This document shows positions 35,312 to 44,074 of a stretch of DNA of 51,012 bases, in pieces (within the stretch, counting starts at the first letter, position 1; every line of letters starts with the position of its first letter). A model generated the notes under the pieces. That model was not told the DNA's origin and did no database searches. It worked only from the letters and a program-made list of their open reading frames with translations. The DNA is from Dyadobacter sp. LHD-138 (GTDB lineage Bacteria; Bacteroidota; Bacteroidia; Cytophagales; Spirosomataceae). The position numbers were made by a program, and so were the translations under genes. The stretch lies in assembly GCF_030929615.1 (NCBI RefSeq), contig NZ_JAVFVU010000047.1:1-51012 (forward strand). Reading direction: 5' to 3'.

Positions 35312-35896
35312 ATGCTAAATTCCTTCGCGGCATTCATCTTTCGCATCGCCGGTTGGAAAATCATCGGCAGGCCGCCGCATGAAATCAAAAAGGCTGTCTG
35401 GGTCGGGGCGCCCCATCATTCCAACTGGGATTTCATGCTGTGTTTGGGCGCTCGGGGAGCAATAAAAATCAACATCGGTTTTCTTGCTAAAAGTCAGCTT
35501 TTCAAATGGTATTCCGGCTGGCTGTTCCGTGCCCTGGGGTGCTATCCCGTTTACCGGAATAAATCCACCAATATGGTTGATGCGGTTGTAAATCTCTTTA
35601 ATGAAAATCAAAGCCTGCATATTGCCATAACCCCGGAAGGGACAAGAAAAGATGTTGAAAGACTCAAAACAGGCTTTTACCACATCGCTCTTAAAGCACG
35701 GGTCCCGCTGATTTTAATAGGGTTCGACTATCCCCGAAAAGCTCTGGTGATCAGTGAACCGATATTTCTGACAGGTAATCTGGAAACCGATCTGAAAAAA
35801 GTATACGATTTTTACAGTAACATTCAGGGGAAACATAAAACCTGGCTTCGGGAGTACGCACGGACGGGCCTGATCATAACACATCAAAAAGACTGA
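35312..35896 (+). CDS. lysophospholipid acyltransferase (PlsC-like)
   Basis: These membrane-associated enzymes acylate glycerol-phosphate or related lipids. The 194-residue protein has the catalytic H-x4-D motif at His35-Asp40 (APHHSNWD), the second block CYPVYRNKST near residue 76, the third ITPEGTRK near 108, and VPLILIGFDYPRKA. This short form resembles acyltransferases that act on glycerophospholipids or other lipids in Bacteroidota. It follows the site-2 protease by 39 bases and may share its transcript with accA, linking fatty-acid synthesis and lipid assembly. Confidence 0.88.
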   Translation: MLNSFAAFIFRIAGWKIIGRPPHEIKKAVWVGAPHHSNWDFMLCLGARGAIKINIGFLAKSQLFKWYSGWLFRALGCYPVYRNKSTNMVDAVVNLFNENQSLHIAITPEGTRKDVERLKTGFYHIALKARVPLILIGFDYPRKALVISEPIFLTGNLETDLKKVYDFYSNIQGKHKTWLREYARTGLIITHQKD

Positions 35897-35919
35897 CCGA
35901 AGTGCAAAAGGCATAATTT

Positions 35920-35944
35920 ATTAATTGTCAGTCCATCAATTAAT
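35920..35944. promoter_or_regulatory. perfect 8-bp inverted repeat between two envelope genes
   Basis: ATTAATTG (35920-35927) and CAATTAAT (35937-35944) are separated by nine bases and end 20 bases before the downstream start. It has the shape of an operator or small hairpin, with no T-run for termination. Confidence 0.35.
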
Positions 35945-35964
35945 ATTACATTGCACAGGATTCA

Positions 35965-36984
35965 ATGTCTAAGCGTATGCAATCTCGCCGGGAATTTCTT
36001 CAATCCTGTCTGGCTACTCCTTTCCTTTTGAATAATCTACATTATTCAGATGAAAAAATCATCACCGTTCTTGGCGAAGTAACCGCCGCACAACTAGGTC
36101 CCACGCTGATTCACGAACATATACTGGTAGATTTTATCGGTGCCGACAAAATCAGTTCAAATCGTTGGGAACATAGTCAGGTTATCAGTAAAGTGCTGCC
36201 TTATCTTGCCGAGATCAAAACAAGAGGCATAAAAACGGTTGTCGAATGTACGCCTGCATTTATTGGCCGTGACGTATTGTTGCTGGAAAAAATTTCCACA
36301 CAAAGTGGTATCAATATTCTTACCAATACCGGATATTACGGTGCATCAGATAATAAATACCTCCCGTCATGGGCGTTCACCGAAACGGCCGGTCAGCTGG
36401 CAAAACGCTGGATATCTGAATTTGTCAATGGCATTGAAGGGTCGAAAATCAGACCAGGATTTATCAAGATCGGGGTCAATCCCGGTGCTTTATCACCCAT
36501 ACATCAAAAACTGGTTAAAGCCGCGGCGTTAACCCATCTCGAAACCGGCCTTACCATTTGCTCCCACACCGGACCATCCATCCCTGCTTTTGAACAAATT
36601 GAGCTATTGAAAAAGGAAGGTGTCCATCCCAGTGTTTTTGTTTGGGTGCATGCCAACAGCGGCGACAGCAATGATTTTATAAAAGCAGCAAAAATGGGAG
36701 CCTGGATAAGTCTGGATGGGATCAGTGAGGATAGTCTGACAAAAAATGCGGCAACCATTCATTTACTCAAAACTGAAAATCTTCTGGATAAAGTGCTCAT
36801 CTCCCATGATGCCGGCTGGTATAAACCAGGCGAAGAAAACGGAGGAGAATTCAGAGGTTTTACGACGATTTCAGATCAACTGATTCCGTTATTAAAAACA
36901 AAGGGATTTACAAAAGCCGATCTGGATCAACTGATGATCAAAAACCCTGTTCAGATGCTTTCGATCAGGGTTCGTAAAACGTAG
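35965..36984 (+). CDS. Tat-exported phosphotriesterase-like metal hydrolase
   Basis: Phosphotriesterase-family enzymes are binuclear metal hydrolases; many natural members are lactonases. The 339-residue protein has a Tat-type start SRREFLQSCLATPFL, so it is probably exported folded. Metal ligands are all visible: HEH at 50-52, the bridging Lys170 (GFIKIGVN, likely carbamylated), His203 (CSHTGP), His231 (WVHANSGD) and Asp284 (ISHDAGW). Glu97 lies in VVECTP. There are 68 bases to the acyltransferase upstream and 41 to the membrane protein downstream. The substrate, possibly a lactone or phosphodiester, is not determined. Confidence 0.88.
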   Translation: MSKRMQSRREFLQSCLATPFLLNNLHYSDEKIITVLGEVTAAQLGPTLIHEHILVDFIGADKISSNRWEHSQVISKVLPYLAEIKTRGIKTVVECTPAFIGRDVLLLEKISTQSGINILTNTGYYGASDNKYLPSWAFTETAGQLAKRWISEFVNGIEGSKIRPGFIKIGVNPGALSPIHQKLVKAAALTHLETGLTICSHTGPSIPAFEQIELLKKEGVHPSVFVWVHANSGDSNDFIKAAKMGAWISLDGISEDSLTKNAATIHLLKTENLLDKVLISHDAGWYKPGEENGGEFRGFTTISDQLIPLLKTKGFTKADLDQLMIKNPVQMLSIRVRKT

Positions 36985-37025
36985 CCAACCCCAGTAACTC
37001 GTATTTCAACTCACTCTGACAACGC

Positions 37026-38489
37026 ATGACATCATTCTCTACCCTACATCCAACCCAAAAGAAAATTGCCTTGCTTACCCTTACAGGCTTTGCATTTCTT
37101 TATTTTATCTGCTCCGCTGGTATTAACGGCTCCAACGATGGCAGTCATTTTGCGCTTGCAAAAGCGGTTTACCAAAATCATACAACCGAGATCAAACCTT
37201 TTTTCAACTATGTAAAATGCTGCGATTTTGCTGAAAAAGATGGGAAAATATACTCCGACCGACTCCCTGGAACCGCGCTGCTCATGCTACCCTTTCTGGC
37301 CTACGCAGATTTTGTGGGATGGATTGGCTTGCCTCACCTCGGACAATTTTATGAATCCGATGTTGTTGCAATCTCCTTACTTCCCAACCTTTGCGCTTTA
37401 ATAAGTCTGATCATCCTATTTCTGTTATACCGGCAATCCGGTTTCAACTTTGCATTTGCACTTGTCAGCACGATCATTTACGGTCTGGCGACCTTGCACT
37501 GGCTTGAAGCTACCCACGCATTTTCGCACATGTCTTCTGCGATGTTGATTTTACTGGCTGTCTACTACGCGGCGAACGTGAAGGATATACGAAAAAATCA
37601 GCACGTTGTTTTTCTGATTACCGCTATCATCAGTTTCTCCACCCTGATTGAGCTTCAAAATATCCTGTTTCTTGCCCCCTTTTATATTTATCTGTTTATT
37701 AACTCCACCAACCGTGATTACAAAACCTGGATTACCGTTCTTGCAAAATCTACGGTTATAGCCGCATTTTTCGTTGGCTGTCTTTTGGCATACAACTACA
37801 TCACTTTTGGCGAATTGATTTTAAAAAGTAATACCTACAATCCGAATTTTCCGGAAGAAAAGACCTTATCAACCTCGCTTGGCGGCAATTTCACCCTGGG
37901 ACTGGACAAATTACTGACCAGTTTTTCCAACATTGAAGTTTACTACAAGTGGTATAAAGGTCGCAACAACGACACGCCGGGCATTTTTGTAAGTTCGCCG
38001 GTCATGCTTATTGCTGTATACGGATACTTTCTGTTTATCAAAAAAGCGCGCAGCAAGGCACTGCTTTTCATCTCCATGATTGTCATTTCAATACTGATCG
38101 CAGCATTTCACAAAACCACCCTGACCAGGCATATTTTTACCATCACACCGTTTTTCTTTTTCCCTTTTATTTACGTACTGCAAGCGGTGTGGCAGTCAAA
38201 AAAATACCGGTTTGTCGGGCTTTCGATTATTACTCCAATCGTTTTGCTGAGTGTTATGAGGGTATTCTATATCAATGTCACGTATTGGGAACACGGTGTG
38301 AAGGGTTTTCCAAGATATCTGACTGAGCTACCTTTTTTCTTTGCGTTTTATATTCCGCTGGTAATTTTTATTGTTCTATTGAAGAAGTCAACCAAGTTGC
38401 ATTGGTTTTCAAACATTCACGCTATTTTCCCAATCAGGAAAGTCGTCCATCCGGCAGCATCCGATAACAGCGAGAACGAAAATCCGTGA
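37026..38489 (+). CDS. polytopic membrane protein, GT-C glycosyltransferase-like
   Basis: The 487-residue protein has about eleven hydrophobic segments and no signal peptide. Between helix 1 and 2 it has an outside loop with NGSNDGSHFALAKAVY and KIYSDRLPGTALLMLPF. The acidic residue plus 'YSD-x-x-PG' pattern occurs in GT-C (dolichyl/polyprenyl-phosphate-sugar) glycosyltransferases of the PMT/ArnT type. The donor and acceptor are unknown, and the assignment is by architecture. The last 24 codons (to SDNSENENP) overlap the end of the converging histidine kinase gene by 73 bases. Confidence 0.72.
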   Translation: MTSFSTLHPTQKKIALLTLTGFAFLYFICSAGINGSNDGSHFALAKAVYQNHTTEIKPFFNYVKCCDFAEKDGKIYSDRLPGTALLMLPFLAYADFVGWIGLPHLGQFYESDVVAISLLPNLCALISLIILFLLYRQSGFNFAFALVSTIIYGLATLHWLEATHAFSHMSSAMLILLAVYYAANVKDIRKNQHVVFLITAIISFSTLIELQNILFLAPFYIYLFINSTNRDYKTWITVLAKSTVIAAFFVGCLLAYNYITFGELILKSNTYNPNFPEEKTLSTSLGGNFTLGLDKLLTSFSNIEVYYKWYKGRNNDTPGIFVSSPVMLIAVYGYFLFIKKARSKALLFISMIVISILIAAFHKTTLTRHIFTITPFFFFPFIYVLQAVWQSKKYRFVGLSIITPIVLLSVMRVFYINVTYWEHGVKGFPRYLTELPFFFAFYIPLVIFIVLLKKSTKLHWFSNIHAIFPIRKVVHPAASDNSENENP

Positions 38490-39715
38490 TTTAACAGAAT
38501 CTCCCTCGTCAGGGTCAATCCAATGCCCTGGCCATCTTTTTTTGTACTAAAAAACGGATTAAATAACTGCGCAGCCGTTTCTTCGGAAATAGGCTCGCCG
38601 TTGTTTCTGATCGCGATATGATTTTCAAATACTTCCAGCTCGATCCTATCTCCCGGCTGACAGGCATCGATTGCATTTTTAATCACATTGACAAAAACCT
38701 GCTCCATTTGCCCGGAATCAATACGTGCCCAAAGCTGCTGACTTTCGCTGACTTTAATATCCAGACTTAATCCTTTCTGTTCCGCGAGCGCCCGCATAAA
38801 AATTCCGACGCTTTTCACCAGTGCAGCGACATCCGTATTTTCCGTTTGGGGTGAAGGCAAACGCACGACATCAGCAAAATTCCTCATAAAAACAGCCAGT
38901 TTCTGATTCCGTTCCGAGGCAATTTGAAGCGCTTCCCGCAGATCCAGAAAAGAATCTTCGGAAAGATAATTCCGCGTCGTTTGCAGAATCGAATCCGTTG
39001 CGCCAAGCGTATTATTTACCTCATGGGCCATCATCCGGATCACTTTCCCGTATGCCTTTTTCTCCGATTCGAGGATATCTTCGGTTAATTCTTCAATCAT
39101 TAAAAATGAGCGCCGGAAGCCCTGATCCATAAAATGGGAGCGCTGGACCTTGTAAGTTTCGACAGCATTTATCTTTACTGTTTTCGAATCTCCGTCCTGT
39201 AAATCTTCCAGCTGATTGAGTAAGGACAGATCGAGTTCGTTCAGCCTTTTACCAATAAAAAACGTTGGCTCCCGTTGGAATTGTTTTCTTGCCTTTTCAT
39301 TGATCTGAGAAATTTTTTCATCGAAATCCAGGATCAGAATGGCAATGGGCGATGCCTCTATTAACTTTTCCAAAAAGAAATGCTGCTCATTGAGTTTGAT
39401 ACGCTCTTCCCGCAACTGATCGATCATCAGGTTATAGACTTCGATCAAAATATCTACTTCTCTTTTTCCAGTCGGGACAAATTTTATGGTAAAATCCTTA
39501 TCCTTGATAGCCTCAATGCCAGAGCGGACAAAATCCATAGGCCTGGAAAAATCCCGGTAGATTTGTACAGAGATTACGATTGAAATAACAATTAAAACTT
39601 CGGAAGCTATAAAATACGCCTTGTTTTCACTTAGCCACTTGAAGGCAAGAAACACCAACATGCCGTGGAGTGTGCCTATGAAAATGATATATTTATAACG
39701 AAGCGGTAATTTCAT
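38417..39715 (-). CDS. membrane sensor histidine kinase, NtrB/AtoS-like
   Basis: The 432-residue kinase has two membrane helices (about 9-28 and 35-52) with almost no periplasmic loop, then a HAMP-like linker. A PAS domain follows (LIEASPIAILILDFDEKISQIN, about 118-210), and HisKA with phospho-His231 in MMAHEVNNTLGA, the HExxN form common in NtrB-type kinases. The HATPase domain ends with DGQGIGLTLTREIL. It is 15 bases downstream of the NtrC-like regulator, its obvious partner. The absence of a sensory ectodomain suggests sensing in or near the membrane. Its end overlaps the converging GT-C gene. Confidence 0.94.
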   Translation of the reverse strand: MKLPLRYKYIIFIGTLHGMLVFLAFKWLSENKAYFIASEVLIVISIVISVQIYRDFSRPMDFVRSGIEAIKDKDFTIKFVPTGKREVDILIEVYNLMIDQLREERIKLNEQHFFLEKLIEASPIAILILDFDEKISQINEKARKQFQREPTFFIGKRLNELDLSLLNQLEDLQDGDSKTVKINAVETYKVQRSHFMDQGFRRSFLMIEELTEDILESEKKAYGKVIRMMAHEVNNTLGATDSILQTTRNYLSEDSFLDLREALQIASERNQKLAVFMRNFADVVRLPSPQTENTDVAALVKSVGIFMRALAEQKGLSLDIKVSESQQLWARIDSGQMEQVFVNVIKNAIDACQPGDRIELEVFENHIAIRNNGEPISEETAAQLFNPFFSTKKDGQGIGLTLTREILLNHGFSFSLLSDAAGWTTFLIGKIA

Positions 39716-39730
39716 GAATGATGATACAAA

Positions 39731-41101
39731 TTAATTTTCAGATTCGTAAGAAATATCATATTTCTCCAATCTGCGGTATAGTGCAAAGCGCGTAATTCCC
39801 AAAGATCTGGCCACCCGGGAAATCTTTTGTTGATGAAATTCCATCGCCCGGATGATCATTTGATACTCCATTTCTTCAAGTGTTAGAGTACCCACTTCCG
39901 GTAAAACGCTCTTACCCGATGGCTGCGGATCCGGATTAAGATTTCTTTTGAAATCATCAATATCCAGAATATCCTGTGCAGACAACAACACTGTCCGCTC
40001 GACAATATTTTTCAACTGACGAATATTTCCCTGCAAGGTTAATGTTTTCAGCCATTTCAGGGCCGAAATCCCCAATTGCAAATCAGGACGCTGGTAAATT
40101 ACTTTCAGGTTATTGACAAAAAACGCAGCCAGGATGGGGATATCCCCGGGACGTTCACGAAGTGCCGGGAGTTTTACAGTGATCAGATTGACCCGGTAAA
40201 ACAGATCTTCCCGAAAAGTACCCTGTGTTACCATTTCTTCCAGATTACGATTGGTGGCACAGATCACCCGGACGTCAACTTTCCGGCTTTTGCTGCTTCC
40301 GAGCGGTTCAAAAGTACGCTCCTGCAACACCCGTAATAACTTCACCTGGCTCGCAAGATCCAACTCACCGATTTCATCCAGGAAAATCGTGCCGCCATGC
40401 GCCATTTCGAAACGCCCGATGCGGTCCGCCTTCGCGTCCGTAAAAGCACCTCTGACGTGACCAAATAGTTCACTTTCAAACAATGTCGATGAAATGCCTC
40501 CCAGGTTAACCTTAACAAAAGGTTTTGATTTTCGCTTGCTGTTAAGATGAATAGCCTCCGCGATCAGTTCCTTTCCGGTACCGCTTTCGCCGGTTATCAG
40601 CACGGGTGCATCGGTTACTGAAACTCTACCTATCGTTTCAAGGATTTCCAAAAGCCTGGGATCCTCTCCGACAATATTTTCGAAATGATAGGTCTGTTCC
40701 AGTTTCCGGCGGTTGGCCGACTGCGGTGTTTGCTGTGCAAGATTCAGGATCGTTTTAACGGATTGCAGCAAATAATCATTTTGCCAGGGTTTCGTGATAA
40801 AATCCCTGGCACCTTCCTTCATCCCCTTAACCGCCAGGTCAATCGTTCCCCAGCCAGTAATCAGTATCACCGGAATGGCTGCATTAAGCTTCCCGATGCG
40901 CTGCAACAAATTCATCCCCTCTTCACCGGACGTTTCGATAGAAAAATTCAGGTCCAGCAGAATTAATTCCGGGGTTTCCTTATTCAGAATATCAATGGTA
41001 TCCTCAGGAGAAGCCGCACCCCTGACACTAAATCCCTCTTTTTTAAGGAGGAGCGCCAGGGAAGTACGGATGGCTAAGTCGTCGTCAACAATGAGGATCA
41101 T
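39731..41101 (-). CDS. sigma-54-dependent response regulator, NtrC family
   Basis: The 456-residue protein has three domains. The receiver has an acidic pocket at 6-8, phospho-Asp50 and Lys in FITKPW, plus a short insertion after Asp50 (NFSIETSGEEGMN). The AAA+ domain has Walker A GESGTGKE, the sigma-54 contact loop GAFTDA, Walker B GGTIFLDEIG and arginine finger region FREDLFYRVN. A Fis-type HTH closes it (KISRVARSLGITRFALYRRLEKY). Phosphorylation by the downstream kinase should drive ATP-dependent opening of sigma-54 promoters. The canonical GAFTGA is GAFTDA, a variant I recall from other Bacteroidota regulators. The adjacent export operon is the likely target. Confidence 0.95.
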   Translation of the reverse strand: MILIVDDDLAIRTSLALLLKKEGFSVRGAASPEDTIDILNKETPELILLDLNFSIETSGEEGMNLLQRIGKLNAAIPVILITGWGTIDLAVKGMKEGARDFITKPWQNDYLLQSVKTILNLAQQTPQSANRRKLEQTYHFENIVGEDPRLLEILETIGRVSVTDAPVLITGESGTGKELIAEAIHLNSKRKSKPFVKVNLGGISSTLFESELFGHVRGAFTDAKADRIGRFEMAHGGTIFLDEIGELDLASQVKLLRVLQERTFEPLGSSKSRKVDVRVICATNRNLEEMVTQGTFREDLFYRVNLITVKLPALRERPGDIPILAAFFVNNLKVIYQRPDLQLGISALKWLKTLTLQGNIRQLKNIVERTVLLSAQDILDIDDFKRNLNPDPQPSGKSVLPEVGTLTLEEMEYQMIIRAMEFHQQKISRVARSLGITRFALYRRLEKYDISYESEN

Positions 41102-41167
41102 AAGGTTTACAATTGTTTTTACCCGAAACTACTAATATTTTGAAAAGACATTACATTTTTGACTAAT

Positions 41168-41364
41168 CCTTGCCCCATTGGGGCATCCTGTTTATAGAAA
41201 TATGATTTGCCTCATCTAACTCCCTGCTCAGGAGGAGTTCTCTATTTAATTTTCAATCAGAAAACATGTCTCGCCGGAAATCAAGAGGCTCCTACAGAGC
41301 CAGATACTCTTATCAATCCTAAATTTCTATAAACAGGTAGCTCTTAAAAGAGCTGGTCCTCAAT
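41168..41364. repeat. hairpin-rich repeat unit 1 (inverted-repeat-bounded, REP/BIME-like)
   Basis: A 197-bp unit carries a 14-bp inverted pair: CCTGTTTATAGAAA at 41187-41200 and TTTCTATAAACAGG at 41324-41337. Outside each sits a mini-hairpin (GCCCC-ATT-GGGGC on the left, AGCTCTT-AA-AAGAGCT on the right). Inside are two more stems (ACTCC...GGAGT and GGCTC-CTACA-GAGCC). It lies between the permease and the NtrC-like regulator genes and holds no ORF of note. The second copy starts 221 bp later. Confidence 0.85.
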
Positions 41365-41388
41365 TTAAAAAGTCATTATATTCTCTCC

Positions 41389-41583
41389 CCTTGCCCCATT
41401 GGGGCATCCTGTTTATAGAAAAAAGTTTCTCTGCATCTCAGCGCACTCCATAGGAGTGTCCTGCTAAATTGTCGAGGATAAAAAATATCCTGCTGTCAAT
41501 CAGGAGGCTCCTACAGAGCCAGATATTGTGATCAATCCTAAATTTCTATAAACAGGTAGCTCTTAAAAGAGCTGGTCCTCAAT
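41389..41583. repeat. hairpin-rich repeat unit 2, abutting the permease stop codon
   Basis: This 195-bp unit is a second copy. The left 33 bases and the right 53 bases are identical to unit 1, and the GGCTC-CTACA-GAGCC block differs by one base. The segment between has diverged in sequence but keeps a stem (ACTCC-ATA-GGAGT). The 14-bp inverted pair is at 41408-41421 and 41543-41556. The unit ends exactly at the stop codon of the permease gene at 41584. Together with unit 1 it accounts for most of the 482-bp gap between the permease and regulator genes. Confidence 0.85.
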
Positions 41584-42750
41584 CTACTCCTCATGCAAAG
41601 CAACCGCCGGATGAATGCGGGAAGCTTGCCGACTTGGATACCAGGCACACAAAGTTACGATAAGGAAAATGATCAGAATGGCTGCCAACACGGCTATGGC
41701 GTAAGTATTTACCGGAACGTCAAATACACCCAACAATGGAAACTGCATCGCAAACAACAGTCCCAGTACAATACTAAATATGGCCAGAACCCAGACCTCT
41801 CCTAAAAATTGCGTGGTGACATCCGCCTCGGTAGCGCCCATTGCACGTCGTAATCCTATTTCACCGCGTCGTTTGGCGATATTCAAATTGAGAATGCCGA
41901 AAAGCCCCAGCGCTACATTCGTTAGCAAAAACCCGCTGACAATAAGAAATATCATGACAGGTACCAAAGTTATTTTATGACGATTATTTCTTGAATCTTT
42001 TAGATAACTTACTTCAATCCCCCACCCCGGCAACATTGTGGCCATGTCTTTAACCAACCTGGCTTCAAAATTCGCGTCAGTCCCTGGTTTTGTTTTTATC
42101 ATCATGTTCGAATTCCAGTTGTCATCTTTTCCAATCATGCGAAACATGCCCGGTTCATCCGCTGAAAATTCGCCGTGTGACTTAAACTTGTCAATTATAC
42201 CAACAACCTTATAGGATAACTTATCGTCTACCTTAATAACTTTTCCAAGCGGATTATCGCCGGTAAATAATCCTTCCTTCATTTTTTTATTAATAATTAT
42301 AGAAACATATTTCGACACTTTGTCTGATTCATCAAACCACCGGCCACTTTCAACCGATAAATCAAGTGTTGCACGCATTGCTTCATCCGTATAATATTGA
42401 TCAGCGAGCACGTTTATCTTATTATAGTCAACCGAATTATTCATCTGACTGGCTGAAAATGGTGCATTACTGCTCATGCGAGAAGCAGATGCAACCTCCG
42501 AATAGGACCGGACACGCTGTAAAGCTCTTTTCAGTTTATCACCCACATCAATCGTGTCCTGATTGTTTTTCAGGTCCAGGTTCCAGACCTGCTCATATTG
42601 AAATCCTATGGGCTCCAGGTAATTGGTGAAATTGTAGACGATCATTGAAAGTACACCAAACAACACCATAAAAGACGCCCAGATCTCAATGATCAGCAAA
42701 GCATGTGTACCTCTTTTATTCCATATTAATTTAATCAAATGACGTATCAT
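41584..42750 (-). CDS. FtsX/MacB-like ABC transporter permease
   Basis: The 388-residue protein has an N-terminal membrane helix (about 17-42), a large periplasmic domain (about 45-265) and three C-terminal helices in the FtsX pattern. Before the second helix the coupling segment is NIAKRRGEIGLRRAMGATEADV, the signature of MacB-type permeases. These proteins work as mechanotransmitters, pushing substrate from the periplasm into an outer-membrane channel. It is the second of two tandem, distinct permeases, 36 bases after the first, suggesting a heterodimeric transporter with the ATPase upstream. Confidence 0.92.
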   Translation of the reverse strand: MIRHLIKLIWNKRGTHALLIIEIWASFMVLFGVLSMIVYNFTNYLEPIGFQYEQVWNLDLKNNQDTIDVGDKLKRALQRVRSYSEVASASRMSSNAPFSASQMNNSVDYNKINVLADQYYTDEAMRATLDLSVESGRWFDESDKVSKYVSIIINKKMKEGLFTGDNPLGKVIKVDDKLSYKVVGIIDKFKSHGEFSADEPGMFRMIGKDDNWNSNMMIKTKPGTDANFEARLVKDMATMLPGWGIEVSYLKDSRNNRHKITLVPVMIFLIVSGFLLTNVALGLFGILNLNIAKRRGEIGLRRAMGATEADVTTQFLGEVWVLAIFSIVLGLLFAMQFPLLGVFDVPVNTYAIAVLAAILIIFLIVTLCAWYPSRQASRIHPAVALHEE

Positions 42751-42786
42751 AGCAATAATTTTAAATAACAGAATAACGATTGAATC

Positions 42787-44031
42787 CTAGCCTTTCAAGG
42801 CATCCACAATTTTTAATCTTGACATCCGGAAGGCAGGTAAAACACCCGACAGAAATCCAAACATCAGGCACACGCCTACACTGATCAAAAACACGGCAAA
42901 GTTGATCGTAAGATCCGCGTACGGTATCCAGCCACTGGAGTTGATAAGATAAATAATCAGATAAGATAACCCCAATGCCAGCACGCCGCCGATACAGGTG
43001 ATAAAAATATTCTCAATAATGAACTGCCATAACAATGCTTTTGACGGCGCTCCAAACGCTTTACGAACACCAATTTCCGAAGCCCTTTCCAGAATCCGGC
43101 TCACATTTACATTCACCAGATTGATAGCAGGCAAACCGATGAACATCAGAATCACCAATGCGGTCATGCTATAAAGCATAAGTTTATCCTGATCCCTTCT
43201 TGCGAACGTGTTCAGGAAATGGTCAAAATACTCTTCCGCTTTTATGATCAAAATATTAAATTTTCGCTCTCCCCGAATCTCCGACATCGGAATGGATTTA
43301 ATACCGCTATCAAACTCTGATTGAATGGCAGGAATATCCGTTTGGTCCTTAGCCAGGGCAATAGCGATGTAGCTACCTTGCATGCCTTTATTCTCATAAT
43401 TACTTTTCGGTGCGGTATAGGGAAAATAAACGTCACTATAAGTGTATAACCTCGTAGCCGGACTCCCCTTTACAATGCCAATTACTTTGTAATCGATCCC
43501 CTCAATTTCAATATTTTGACCAATAACCGTCTGCCCTTTCTTCTCAAAATACTGGTTCCGGAGATCATCCGTGATTACCACCACATGCTCGCCGCTCTTT
43601 GTATGTTGCTCGTTGTAAGGTTTTCCCTCCAAAAATTCAAAGCCCATGACATGCCAAAACGCTGCATCTGTATATTTTGTATTCAGCTTTATTTTTTTCC
43701 CATTGATATACGTATTGGAAAAACTGAAATTCGAAATAATCGTTACATTTTCGGGCGTTTTAAGTGATTTTGCATACCTGGATAAAAATCGAAAACTGGC
43801 AGGTCCGGTGGACATAGAAGTTTCGGCTGAATCCGTCAGCATCATGGTAGCGATGTAAAGCGACCTGTCCCTATTATTTTCAGGATAATGCGCTCCAAAA
43901 AGATGATCTAAAAAAGACGTCAGAACCATCAGCACTGTCAGTGTCAGACTTATCCCGAACAATGTGATAAAGGTATAGAAAGGATGCCGCAGCAAAACCT
44001 TCCAGGCGATTTTTATGTAGTTTGAAAGCAT
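42787..44031 (-). CDS. FtsX/MacB-like ABC transporter permease
   Basis: The 414-residue protein begins MLSNYIKIAWKVLLRHPFYTFITLFGISLTLT, with helix 1 at about 17-42. A periplasmic MacB-type domain spans about 45-270, and three C-terminal helices follow. The coupling motif is RILERASEIGVRKAFGAPSKALL near 307-330. Sequence is clearly different from the next permease gene, so the pair likely forms a heterodimer. It lies 123 bases downstream of the ATPase gene, with a long stem-loop in the spacer. Confidence 0.92.
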   Translation of the reverse strand: MLSNYIKIAWKVLLRHPFYTFITLFGISLTLTVLMVLTSFLDHLFGAHYPENNRDRSLYIATMMLTDSAETSMSTGPASFRFLSRYAKSLKTPENVTIISNFSFSNTYINGKKIKLNTKYTDAAFWHVMGFEFLEGKPYNEQHTKSGEHVVVITDDLRNQYFEKKGQTVIGQNIEIEGIDYKVIGIVKGSPATRLYTYSDVYFPYTAPKSNYENKGMQGSYIAIALAKDQTDIPAIQSEFDSGIKSIPMSEIRGERKFNILIIKAEEYFDHFLNTFARRDQDKLMLYSMTALVILMFIGLPAINLVNVNVSRILERASEIGVRKAFGAPSKALLWQFIIENIFITCIGGVLALGLSYLIIYLINSSGWIPYADLTINFAVFLISVGVCLMFGFLSGVLPAFRMSRLKIVDALKG

Positions 44032-44074
44032 GGCAACGGGAATATTTTAGATAAAACTGACTGATGAGATGGTA

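Noticed and set aside
41168..41583. CRISPR array
   Set aside because: Only two long units with divergent middles, a 221-bp period, no short regular spacers and no cas genes.
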